Assembly (NCBI RefSeq): GCF_005239225.2
Contig: NC_133295.1
Coordinates: 11,160,001 to 11,224,000 of the forward strand
Direction of reading: 5' to 3'
Source: Populus alba
Lineage: Eukaryota; Streptophyta; Magnoliopsida; Malpighiales; Salicaceae
DNA: 64,000 nucleotides
Below the pieces are notes generated by a model, which worked only from the letters and a program-made list of their open reading frames with translations, ran no database searches and was not told the DNA's origin. Below, piece by piece: positions 48,701 through 59,339 of the stretch. Position 1 is the stretch's first letter; the number at the start of each line of letters is the position of its first letter. Position numbers and translations under genes: made by a program.

Positions 48701-49051
48701 ATTTAAAAGACTTCTTTTGTTTCACTTTGTGCTAGCTTCCTGATTATAGTCTTGCTAGTGCATTTGCTCTTGGAACAAGATTACTATGTTATATCCAAAG
48801 TGAGAGTAATGAATTTGAACTTCTTGACATGAGCAGCTTTGTCCCATTTGCCTCACCGACCCTAAGGATATGGCCTTCGGTTGTGGACATCAGGTAAATA
48901 TATTTCTCTCTCTCTATCTCTCTAGCATATAGATAGGATGCATCTTATGTTAAGTTTTATTTAATTGCAGACATGCTGTGACTGTGGTCAAGATCTCCAG
49001 TCATGCCCCATTTGTCGAAGCACCATCCACACCAGAATAAAGCTCTATTAA
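45797..49051 (+). CDS. RGLG2: RGLG-type RING E3 ubiquitin ligase with copine/vWA domain (11 exons, 433 aa)
   Basis: Family members transfer ubiquitin (often K63-linked) and act at the plasma membrane and in hormone and stress signalling. Exons: 45797-46024, 46353-46437, 46523-46663, 46748-46861, 46947-47044, 47894-47973, 48050-48155, 48252-48379, 48479-48662, 48837-48893, 48971-49051; phases agree throughout. N-terminus MGGILSRR fits N-myristoylation at Gly2. Then a Ser/Tyr/Pro/Gln-rich stretch, the linker [10 protein letters not shown], a copine-type vWA domain (~residues 75-320) starting [20 protein letters not shown] with a MIDAS-like [17 protein letters not shown] and [10 protein letters not shown], a Pro/Ser-rich spacer, and a C-terminal RING with CPIC, CGHQTCC and CPIC, ending in RIKLY. 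Intron 7 uses a GC donor. Shorter than Arabidopsis RGLG1/2 mainly in the N-terminal low-complexity part. Assignment to RGLG2 rather than RGLG1 is uncertain. Confidence 0.92.
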
Positions 49052-50080
49052 ATGATATCTACTGGCATTCTTCGAAAGAAATGAAAAACAAAAGATTCAG
49101 TACTTGTCAGAAGACATTATCTCTCAATTGTCATTATTGGAACTCCAAGTTCATTGCAGTCATGTCTATGGATGAGAGGACTTGTTATGGATGTGCATAA
49201 GAGATCAGATGGAAGGAGTTTTCACAAGATCTTCTGCCTTGTAAATAAAACAGTTTTCAATCTTCATTGCCATTAGCCATCCTGATTAGCTATATAGTTT
49301 GATCAGCCTGGTTCCTTAGCCGACAGCCTTGATTAGTAGTTGCTGACGTAGTTTGATTAAATAATACGATTGATGCAGTGCTGTCTGTTGTTCAAGTCTC
49401 CTCTTGTTTAAGGTTTCACCAAAACATTTTGTTTCTATTTCAATGCCTATTCAGGGTCCAGTTGGAGACCAAATACAAGCAAATCTTTTTTGATTCGTAA
49501 GATTGATATGAACAAGTGTAATGTATAACTTAGTCCATACAGTTTAGCAAAACAGATTAATTAGGATTAATCAACTACAGTTTGTATGGAAATTAGAAAT
49601 TGTTAGGGAAAAAAAGGGAAATTAAACTAAGAAAAAAAAGAAGAGAAGGGAATTTTTTATTTTATTTTTTTGGTTTAAGAAAGTGATAGAAATATGGTTT
49701 TACTTGTCTGGGTATATTAAGAGAAAAGAAAGCAAGACAATTTTTTTGAGGATATTAATTATGATCAAACTTGCACCAAATTTTATTATTATTATTATTA
49801 TTTCTTCAACTTTTCTGGAAAACATTTGTGTATCAAACAGAAAAGTTAGAGATTTTTTTTCCCTTCTTTTATTTCCTATTCCTAATCTTAGAATATGAAT
49901 GTTAATTTCCTTAATTTTTTCCATCAATTAATTTTGATGACAATCGGAACTCATTTATAATTAACTTTTTAAGAACAATATGAATGTTCAAAAACTTCTA
50001 TTTGGTTTTTTTTAGAACTTCTTAGAAAAATTGTATTGCAGGTTAATTACATTACGTTGTAGTTGTGAATTACGTACAAA
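49052..50080. other. 3' flank of the RGLG-type gene and intergenic DNA
   Basis: The first few hundred bases probably include the 3' UTR (a gtaaataaaac motif near 49241). The rest is AT-rich with no gene seen. Confidence 0.45.
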
Positions 50081-50089
50081 TGGTTTTAA

Positions 50090-50290
50090 AGCTTTGTTTG
50101 TTTTTAAATTTTAAAAAATATTTTTTAAAAAAATAATTTTTTTATTTCAAATTAATATTTTTTTGATGTTTTTAGATTACTTTAATACGATAATATCAAA
50201 AAATAATTTTTAAAAAATAAAAAATATATTATTTTAATATATTTCTAAAAAAAAAACACTTTAAAAAGTAACAACAATCATACTCTTAAT
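50090..50290. repeat. MITE-like element
   Basis: From taaagctttgtttgttttt to aacaacaatcatactctta, with the family interior (gatgtttttagattacttt). The terminal repeat is partial. Confidence 0.45.
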
Positions 50291-51257
50291 AAAATATTTT
50301 ACCCTTAAATAAGATTTCGAATACCACTTTGTTTTATTATATCCTCGTACTACTATTTATTAGACAAATTAAGGCCTCATGTCAAATTTAACTATTAAGA
50401 TTATTGGTCTAAATGATATGAACAATATGGTTTTGAAACAATTTGATTTTTTAATAAATAAAACTAATTAAAAGAACTAGTAAAAAACAAACATTAAACA
50501 AACTGCCATTCAATATAATTTTTTTTTTTTTTAACAGCTCGAATAGAGAGAAACAACATTGATTCCCAAAATTTTATTTTCTTAAATTTGTTTGAATTGT
50601 TAAAAGGAAAACATTGAATAATGATAAGTCCCATGTGTTTTTTCTATTTTTTCTATAATTATTGTATTTGTAAGAAAATTCAAATGTTTTAAAATAGCAT
50701 AATTTATTAATAAATAAATAAATTATATCTTGGTTGATCAGACCTTATTTTTCACAACCCAAATAGTCTAATTTAGAAGTAAAAGATATCATTAAATCAA
50801 TAATAAATTGTTCATAAGTTATGACAGAAATAAATTTTATGATTAAGTCTTTGAGAAAATCTCATGTTTTTGTCCTGACATTAATGACAACAAATCATGT
50901 GTTGAACAAAATAACATGTTTTTAATACTTAACCACTATATATTAGGTGATAAGTGTCTATGTTCTTTAGGCTGTCACTTGATATTTAAATCCTAAAAAA
51001 GATTGCAAGGATTTTATTTTTTCAATATGTATGTGGATGCCCTTGTATATTATTGAAGAAAAGCTAAATATCTACCGATTGTTTAGATATCTATTCTGTA
51101 GAAGATTGATATGCATACCAAGATTGTAAAAGATTGATATGCTAATATTGTAGGAGAAAGATATGCCAAGATTATAGGAGACAAATCGTTTGAAAGCATA
51201 TTTTCTTTCTTAGACTTTTATCATGTAAGTATACAATACAATACAATACAATATATT

Positions 51258-52457
51258 AGGGTGTTTACGGTTCGGTTCGGTTTAGACTAAAAAAATCAAT
51301 TGAACCGAATTATATTAATTTTGTGAAATATTAACCGAACCGAATTGAAAACCAGTTTAAACCGAACCAGTATGGTTCAGTTAAATCTAGATTTTTTTTT
51401 TTTTGCAAAAAACTAGGAAACCTAATCCCATCATATATGGGTTTGTTTTTTGATTTTTTAAAATTGGTTTACATTAAATCAGACTTTAAAATTTTCTTTT
51501 TAAACCAGGAAACTGCATTTTTCATATGGCAAGGAGAAAACACAAGCACATAAAAAAGATAGATTTTACAGCATCTTTTGCATGAAAGGCACAGAGAAGT
51601 TCAAGACAGAAACTTCCTTGATAGAGCTAAATGAAGGATAATTATCTTTAATATCCAAAACAACTCCTCCATGGTTTCTATTGCAATTAATCCCATCGAT
51701 CTCAACCATTATCACGAATACTTACCAAAAGAAAGATCGGTTGGGAGATTCTTGAAATTGAGAAAAAAAAAAGGCCCTCAAGTCTTGACCCACAAATAAA
51801 TAGGAAGCAGGGCGAAGGTCTTTCATTAAAGAGGGAAAAGAAGGGTGGGGCTTTGATCTGGGGGGCCCGCCTTTCACAGCTTTAGAAAGGAGAGCCTCGA
51901 GTTGCAGGAGTGAAAAAAAGAGTCTCGACCAAGAACTCAAAGTAGCGGAGTTTGAGGTACAACTAAGAATGAAAAGGGAGGAAATATAAGAAGAAGTGAT
52001 AAAGATGTGCAAAGATCACTGTACATCAATTTTCTTTGGATGTGTATGTGACGTTGAAAAATGTGATCTTCTCATTAAAAGCTTATCTAATAACCCACTA
52101 GAAAGGAAGATTGGGAAACTGGAAAAGAAAGATTGTGAATTAATTGAGAGGAAGATTGAGAATTTCTTTGGGCAAGGCGGCGACTTTTTATGAGAGGCAG
52201 TAAAGTTATGTTAATTGTTAGGGTTAGGTTACAATTTAACTATTTATACCTCAAAGATTTTTGTAACTTTTGGCTTTTATAGGTCCGATTTGGTTTGTAT
52301 TGGTTTCTGGTTCAAAACTGAAACCAAACCGGATTTGTTAAAATTTATGTTTTTGACAATCGGTTTAATCAATTTTTCATTTCAGTTTAGTTTTTTCGAT
52401 TAATTTTTATTCAGTTTTATCGATTTTCTCGGTTAATCGGTTATTTTGAACACCCCT
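51258..52457. mobile_element. DNA transposon-like element nested in the copia LTR (~1.2 kb)
   Basis: Left end agggtgtttacggttcgg; reversed right end aggggtgttcaaaataaccg. Subterminal regions are rich in ggttcggtt / aaccgaacc on both sides, so the ends can pair. The flanks are acaatata (left, close to the element) and acaataca (right), a possible ~8-bp target duplication as in hAT elements. The interior (51500-52200) contains no transposase that I recognise; its frames are short. Probably non-autonomous. Confidence 0.55.
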
Positions 52458-52502
52458 ACAATACATAATAATAATAATAATTTTGTTCCACTCTTTTTTT
52501 CA

Positions 52503-52514
52503 TGGTATTAGAGC
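52503..52514 (+). other. Copia primer-binding site (initiator tRNA-Met)
   Basis: tggtattagagc, one mismatch from the tggtatcagagc typical for this site, directly after a CA. Confidence 0.7.
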
Positions 52515-52551
52515 AGGTTTTGATTGACTTGTGTTTTGTTTAAAATTTTTT

Positions 52552-53760
52552 ATGGAAGACTCTTCTAAATCTATTAGTATTGATGGCATCAACAAACCTT
52601 CTAACACTTTGGAAGGATAACCAAATAATCCAAACCAATGTCTAGGCTCAATATTGTTGAATGAGCTCAACTATCTTTCTTGGTCAGAGCTGTGACAATT
52701 GCTCTTGGTGAAAGGTCCAAACTTGGTTATGTTATTGGCCATATTAAACCCCTTAGTCCTTCCTCACAAACCAATAAAGCATGGTAATGCAATGATCAAC
52801 TTGTTATGTATTGGTTACTTAATTCTATGGAGAACAATATTGCTAAAGTATTTAGTTATTCAGAATCTTCATTGGATTTCTATGGAAATCAAAACAACAC
52901 AACCTGTGTTTTTCAAATCAAAAGGGATCTTGATAATCTGTAGCAAGATGACAAGACTTCTATGTAATTGCTTGGAATGTTGAAGGGGTATGTGGAGTGA
53001 ACTTGCATTGTATCGTTCTCATACTATTAATGCTATAGTATTGAAGAAATGAGATGAGGAAGACAAGATATTTCAATTGCTATCCAGTCTTGGTCTAGAT
53101 TATAAAGACCTTCGCAGTCAAGTTCTTATGAATTATGATCTCCCATCTCTTACGAGTGTATGTGTTACAATTTAACAAGAAGAAGCTCGCAAGAAGATCA
53201 TAAATCCGGAGCCAAAAGTAACTCTACCAAAAACTCGTGTCTATGTTGTTACTAGACAAATAAGGAATAACAAACCTTATAAAGGAAAGTGACTAGATTT
53301 GAAGTGCAATTATTATTATAATCTTGGACACATAATTGGGTGGTGCTAGATCCTTCATCTGGAGTTGAAGTCTGCTTTTTTTTTTTTTTTTTTAAAAAAA
53401 GGACTTCAAAAGGACTATGAACATAAAGCTCATATTGTTACTCATCCTATTGATAATTCTTCTTCGAGTGATGTGGTAAATTTTTTACCAACCCGACTGC
53501 CCTTCTTAATGATTTTGCTACTTATCTAAAGGGAAAAGGTGATACTAACTTGACAGCTTCGAGCAATTTTGATTCCACGACTCTTCTTAGTAAGTTTACT
53601 GGCTTCCTAACAAACTCTACTCATCTATCATAAGAGAATTTAAAAGATATTTTGACTGCATTTAAAACTGCTTTAGTTACTTGTACTGTGCATAATTTTT
53701 AGATCATTGATTCAGGTGACTTTGATCATATAACAAATAAAGTGATTAGCTTATATCATT
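52552..53760 (+). pseudogene. Copia gag-protease fragment, frameshifted
   Basis: Starts at ATG 52552 (MEDSSKSISIDGINKPS), then stops and frameshifts. Recognisable pieces: LGSILLNELNYLSWSE, LVMYWLLNSMENNIAKVFSY and LGLDYKDLRSQVLMNYDLPS (UBN2-type gag), a CNYYYNLGH...C zinc knuckle with its second Cys changed to Tyr, and the protease motif IIDSGDFDHIT near 53705 with the D-S-G triad. Multiple stops show it is dead. Confidence 0.75.
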
Positions 53761-53789
53761 TTGAAAATTTTCGTACTCCTTAAACTTTG

Positions 53790-55200
53790 TTTTATTTTTA
53801 TTTTCTGATACATTATTTTCTTTTCATATATTTATTAATTTAAGCATTGGTCCTCTATTTCTATAAGGGATTGGTTTTTTAGGAACAACTTGGAACATCA
53901 CCTTATAAGCTCGAGGCATGACTAGAAAAAGCTCAATTTATGTGTGAAGTTTTTTCATGACTTTATTAATGACCTTATTTGTAGAAACCAAAACAAAAAG
54001 CTAATTCATTTCCATTTTATTTCTCACCAAAATTCTTTTAATGGCTGACAAAACTCCAGAACATGAGAAAATACTTGACCTCCCCACTGTGGAAAATGTA
54101 GCCCCTCTAGATCTTTAATAACTCTTCTATCAAATATAAATACTCAACAATATTGTTCTAGTTATACAAGAATAACTTCACACTCAAACATAACACACAA
54201 CTCTAAATCTGTTACATTTACCAGGTGTTCAAAGACAACTTAAGGCATGATACTCCAACTCTTTAAAAGAGTGAACACTCCTCAATAAACTCTATTCATA
54301 AGCATGATTATCAACATCAATCGTCTTTTGAGTCTCAATTTCGTTTAAATGCTTCTTATCACAAAAGATTTAGAGCGTGTTTGGAAGTATGGTTGCTATT
54401 GCTTTTCAAAGTGCTTTTCACTTATAAAAGCATGCCAATAATGTTTTTTTATTTTTTAAAAATTATTTTTAAGATCAGTACATCAAAATAATTTGAAAAT
54501 ATCAAAAACATATTAATTTAAAGAAAAAAAATTCAAAATTTTTTGAAAACACTATTGAAAAACACTCCCAAACAGGCACTTAGACGTGAGAATACATCAA
54601 CTTTTGAACACTTTTCCCATAATATAAGAGACTCTACACTTTATCATAGAGTGTTACAAACTTATCTCTCTAAAAATTGTGTCATTGTAAATGCCAACAT
54701 GGATAGCTATAATGGTCATATAATTCCCTAGCTTATATACAAAATATTAGAAACATCATGTAGCTTGTGACACAAGAATAATATCTTGTACAAAACTTTT
54801 TAAATAACTTTTAGTGAATATATCAAGATATGATATCACTTTCTTAAACCTAGCTCCATCATTGATCTCTATAATCTTTATATTACTTATCTCTCATTTC
54901 AATACTAAATTATAAAAAAAAAAAAATTAAGCTTTTTACCCCACCCAATGAAAGGATTAAAACACCATGTCATAGCATCTCTCATAATCAAATATAAATG
55001 CTAGCTAAGCTTTTCCGTGCACCGTTGGACCTGCAACACCATGTCATAGTCAATTGTCATATTGCATATCTGCTGGTCTTCAACGTATATGACAAGTCGT
55101 CTGTTAAAAAAGACAGCCCTCCAATTCCATAAAATATCTTGAGAAAGCCCATTACCTAATCCAAGAGGCCCAAAATTTCAGTCCATAAAAAAAATTAAAA
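53790..55200. other. Intergenic region with one MITE
   Basis: Apart from the MITE at 54373 I see no gene or RNA gene. The part after ~55200 is C/T-rich and probably the leader of the next gene. Confidence 0.45.
54373..54579. mobile_element. Tourist-like MITE with clear ends, TSD TTA (207 bp)
   Basis: TTA flanks both sides. Left terminus gagcgtgtttgg and reversed right terminus gtgcctgtttgg match at 9 of 12 positions. The interior is AT-rich with the family phrase (catcaaaataatttgaaaat). This is the best-preserved member in the window and serves as its reference. Confidence 0.85.
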
Positions 55201-55336
55201 GAAATAAAGAAATAAAGTTGCATCCTCTTAAAAACCCCTCCTCTTCCCAGTCTGCCTCTTATCCTCAACCCCTCTGAACCCCCTCCACTCCTCTCCTCTT
55301 CCAGCTCTCCCCTCCTCTCTCTATTTCTCTCTCAAA

Positions 55337-58288
55337 ATGTCTGCTGCATCTGCTTTCACCTTCAAGCCCCTCTTAATGGCAGAAACATGCCTCTGTTCAC
55401 TCCCTTCGACTTTCACTTCGAAACCCCCACTTAAATCTCTCCCTATCTCACAAAGACCCAGCAAGCTCCAACTCTCATACCCCCACTCTTTATCAACTTT
55501 CTCTCTAAAACCCAAAACCCATTTCTCCTTAACAATCCCGTTTGTAACTCAGACCTCGGATTGGGCTCAACAAGAAGAAGAAGACAACACCACTATCACT
55601 TTAACTGAATCGGAGCAAGAAGAACAAGGAGAATCCAATTGGGTAAATGAAGAAAGTAATGATTTTGAAGGTAGAGTATCTGATTGGGAGGCTGAAGGAG
55701 AGGATGCAGCTGCTACCGAAGCTATTAGAGGTGAAGGAGAGAGTGGTGACGAGGAGGGATTTGTAGAGCCACCAGAGGAAGCTAAGATTTTTGTAGGGAA
55801 CTTGCCTTATGATGTTGACAGTGAGAAGTTGGCTATGTTGTTTGAACAAGCTGGAACTGTTGAGATTGCTGAGGTAAATAAATGCACTTGCTTTTTGTGT
55901 TTTACAGTGTTTCAAGGGTTTTATGGAGGTTTTGTTTTGTGGTGTTGTAGGTTATTTACAACAGGGAAACTGATACAAGTCGTGGGTTTGGGTTTGTGAC
56001 GATGAGTACTGTTGAAGAATCCGAAAAGGCTGTGGAAATGCTTCATCGTTATGTAAGTTTCTTCCTATATTTGTTTTGTTGAAACTTTTGGCTATGCGTG
56101 GTTTGGGACGATTTAAAACTATATATAAACTTATGGTAGTTGCTAGAAATGAGTGAAAGGGAGTAGGCAGAGTGGGAGATGCCGGTTCTATGCCTTTATG
56201 GCTAGAAGAAGAAAGATGCTGGATTTTTGGAAGTTTCCTTGCTCTAACTAATTGAGCCACCTGTTAGTTTTGGATGGCTGAGTATTTTGTATAATATGAG
56301 AAGAGAAATTCTGTTTTTTGGTTGAGTAATGTTACTTATTATTTTATTTTTTTTCAATTTTGAAGATAAAATTCATGTGGGGTTCAACTAAAGATGTTAA
56401 TTATAGGAGATGAAGTAGTTACATTACCTTCAGGAGAATAGTTGCATTGAGTATTTCTGCTATAGAAAATGGGAATCATATAGCCTTTGATCAAGTTGGA
56501 GTAAGGATGTCTGGATGTTCCTCACAGGGTAGAAAGACTTGTTACTCGTAATTGAATAGCTTTTGATTGTGTAAGGGTGAGGTGTCTGGTTTGCCTCACT
56601 GAGTAGAAAAACATGTTACATGTGATGGATAGTCTTGAGGGTCTGAGATGATTTTTATTTAATGGAATTGGATGGAGAGTGTGAGGGATTTTATGAAATG
56701 GGCAGCACAGAAAGATATTTTACAAGTTGTGCTGTTTGAACTGTTATTGGTTGCTGAGGTGGGAGTCTCATATGACTGAAATGCAAGCAGTTGCATAAGT
56801 AAAGCTAAATTGTGAACAAGAATTGTGGTTGCTTGAGGAGGAGGCAACAAAAATAAAATCCAACTGTTTATTAAAGAGACAGTTCAATTGCAGCATGTGA
56901 CATGATGGCAGGAGCTTCTTGGGTTTAGAAGTGAAAGTAGCAACAGCGAAGAGAGTTGAGAGTGGTCTGTTAGATCATTTGAATATACAATCAGACAGAA
57001 TGTCATGATAACCCAAAGCAATGTTGTTTGGCGAGTCCACTTTATTTGCAAATAAGGGTGGTGTACATTGCAAATAATAACAATTGGTGTGGAGATAGGA
57101 CATGATAATGGTAATTAGAGATTACAGGAGTAAAAGAAAAATATTGTTGGCCACAAACCTTTTTCTCTTTATTTTTTTTTTTTGAGTTTGTCCACTGTTG
57201 TCAGTTGGAGCTTGTTGTTTTCATAAAGCTATGCTGTAATCTTTCAGTTTCATGTGATTTTTGCACAAAATGTTGTTTAACTCTGTAATACTACTGGAAA
57301 GGTTGAGAACTTGCTTATATAGTAAAACAAGCCTGTTATTTATTGAGAAAGTATCCTTGGTTTCGGGATTGTTTGAAGAGAATAAAATTACAATTGCATC
57401 AATAGTCATGCGCCCTATCTTTGCCTGAGAATTGCCGATCATACTTTGCATGGTGGATTATGCTTTGCCATTACTCTTTGTTAGAGTTGATTCTTAAGAT
57501 TAACATTGGTGGTAGATGTTTTGCTTGTTAATCAGGTCATAACTGATATGAAATCTTCAAATCTTACCATGAATTTTTTTCCCATTAACCAAGCTGTTTT
57601 CTTTTTTATTCTATATTGAACAGGATTTAGATGGAAGGCTTCTGACTGTAAATAAGGCTGCTCCTAGAGGATCAAGGCCTGAGCGTGCTCCTCGTGTGTC
57701 TGAACCTGGTTATAGAATCTATGTGGGCAACCTACCATGGGATGTGGATAGTGGTCGCCTGGAGCAAATTTTCAGTGAGCACGGTAAAGTAGTGAGTGCT
57801 CGGGTGGTTTTTGACAGGGAGACTGGCCGTTCACGTGGTTTTGGCTTTGTAACTATGTCCACGGAGAGCGAGTTGAATGATGCCATAGCTGCACTTGATG
57901 GACAGGTATGAAATGAGTGCTTACTATTGTGGAAATACAATGTTGAATTTTTGAGAATTGTAATTTTTGTATGTGGAAAACAAACTAATCACACTATAAG
58001 CATGGTTGATTCATGCAAGTAAAACAAAGAAAGAATGAAAGAAAGATGGCTGATGATTTGGAGTTCTTCAGATTATGTTGAGAAGATTGCCGTCAATTTA
58101 TTTCAATATCATGAACTTATAGTTTGGAAAACAAATAGATGAAACAGTAGATAAGTTCTTTGTCTATTCTATAAATGCCCTTCAAGTTTCTGTTCCATGA
58201 TATACATGAGCTTCTGGTTTTGCAGAATCTGGATGGGAGACCAATCAGGGTAAATGTTGCTGAAGAAAGACCAAGGCGCACCTTTTGA
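55337..58288 (+). CDS. CP31: 31-kDa chloroplast ribonucleoprotein, CP31-type (4 exons, 327 aa)
   Basis: Plastid RNA-binding protein; CP31 proteins bind many chloroplast transcripts and support editing and mRNA stability. Exons 55337-55873, 55951-56052, 57624-57905, 58226-58288, all phase 0. N-terminus (~1-75): Ser/Thr/Pro/Lys-rich, poor in acidic residues, fits a transit peptide. Next an acidic domain (~80-148) rich in Glu/Asp. RRM1 (~150-227): RNP2 IFVGNL, RNP1 RGFGFVTM. Spacer [17 protein letters not shown]2 (~244-320): RNP2 IYVGNL, RNP1 RGFGFVTM. The C-terminus [10 protein letters not shown](T)F matches the family ending. The order transit peptide, acidic domain, two RRMs is the CP31 layout; CP31A versus CP31B is not settled. 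A C/T-rich leader precedes the ATG. Confidence 0.93.
56053..57623 (+). other. Intron 2 of the CP31-type gene
   Basis: A 1.57-kb GT-AG intron within RRM1, far longer than introns 1 (77 bp) and 3 (320 bp). No embedded gene was recognised. Confidence 0.7.
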
Positions 58289-59339
58289 AGTAATATGAAT
58301 TAAATAGATGCCCCCCCCCCCTTTTTTTTTGCTGTTTTTTTCTTCAGTTTTGTGGTATTAATTTTTTTAGCCAGTTGCATGGGAAGCTCATTAGGAGTTT
58401 TGTACTTGAACTGTCTTAACGTGTTCCTTAAAAATTGTTGCGCAAATTCGAGGTCATTGGGCTCTATGAGATAATATTTAATTTAATTTGTTGTATGGGC
58501 TCTATCCGTCCCCCATATGCCCTTCGTTCTCCTGTCGCAGCCCGGACATGAAAGAAAGTGCATTTGGAAGCATATGTGTGCCACAAGTCTGAGAAAATGA
58601 TGAAACTAGTAACTGGGTACTGAAATTTGTTAGGCCAAGCACCTCGACGAGGACGTTCGACTTAAAACTTGGTTTTATTGACTGGCTATGCTCTGTGATT
58701 GCCGGTGACATGGTTTGTACCTGTTATTTGTGCTTCTCTATAAAAGTTTTTATGGATTCATCTCTAAAGAACCACTTTAATTGAGATTTAATAAAAAATA
58801 AATTTACTATACTGATATTTTTAGATAATTCAAACATCCACTTATCTGACAAAAAAAAAATTATTTCCAAAAACAGCTAATAAGAAGATCTATATCAGTT
58901 GAATGATTCCAATTGAAATATGGAAACTACTAGTAATATCAGCGGGGACACCCATGAAAAAAGGGAAGGCAAGTGAACTAAACTTTTGTTTTGAGTGCTA
59001 AGCCAGCTCTTCTCCGAGTAAAATCATGCCTGAAGTTCCGCTGCAAATTAGGACAGGAAGTTTAATCATGACGTAGGGTTAATGCCTGTCAACTGGAAAG
59101 GCAACTACTAAGGACGACCTGTCATAATAGATGTACAAACAGATGCTTGCTCTGAAAAGTAAGCTGAAGGTCTTGAAATGAGAAGATATAAACATAAGAT
59201 GATCAGGATCTACTATTTACAACTCCATCAATGCAGGAGCTTAGAAGGGTTTGTCAACACCATACTTGACAGAATCTCGTACATATGCACAAATCCAAAA
59301 CAACACTCTGATGGAACCAGCACTTCACCTACAAAAAAC
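58289..59339. other. Convergent intergenic region between the CP31 and PIMT genes
   Basis: Holds the 3' UTRs of both genes. A run of C followed by T lies just after the CP31 stop (58311-58329). No further gene is seen. Confidence 0.5.

Larger units (their letters stand above)
50900..53780 (+). mobile_element. Decayed Ty1/copia LTR retrotransposon, 5' part only
   Basis: A primer-binding site for initiator tRNA-Met (tggtattagagc, 52503-52514) follows a CA dinucleotide that would end the 5' LTR. Downstream lies a broken gag with a worn zinc knuckle and then a protease motif. No integrase, reverse transcriptase or 3' LTR is seen. The left LTR edge is not certain; candidate TG starts lie near 50900-50950. 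A second transposon sits inside the LTR. Confidence 0.7.

Noticed and set aside
48663..48743. Read-through of RGLG exon 9 as an alternative C-terminus
   Set aside because: The donor at 48662/48663 joins exactly to the RING start LCPICL; the read-through lacks the RING.
55601..55915. 104-aa antisense frame within CP31 exon 1
   Set aside because: It is the shadow of the acidic domain codons; the plus-strand frame continues through conserved RRMs.
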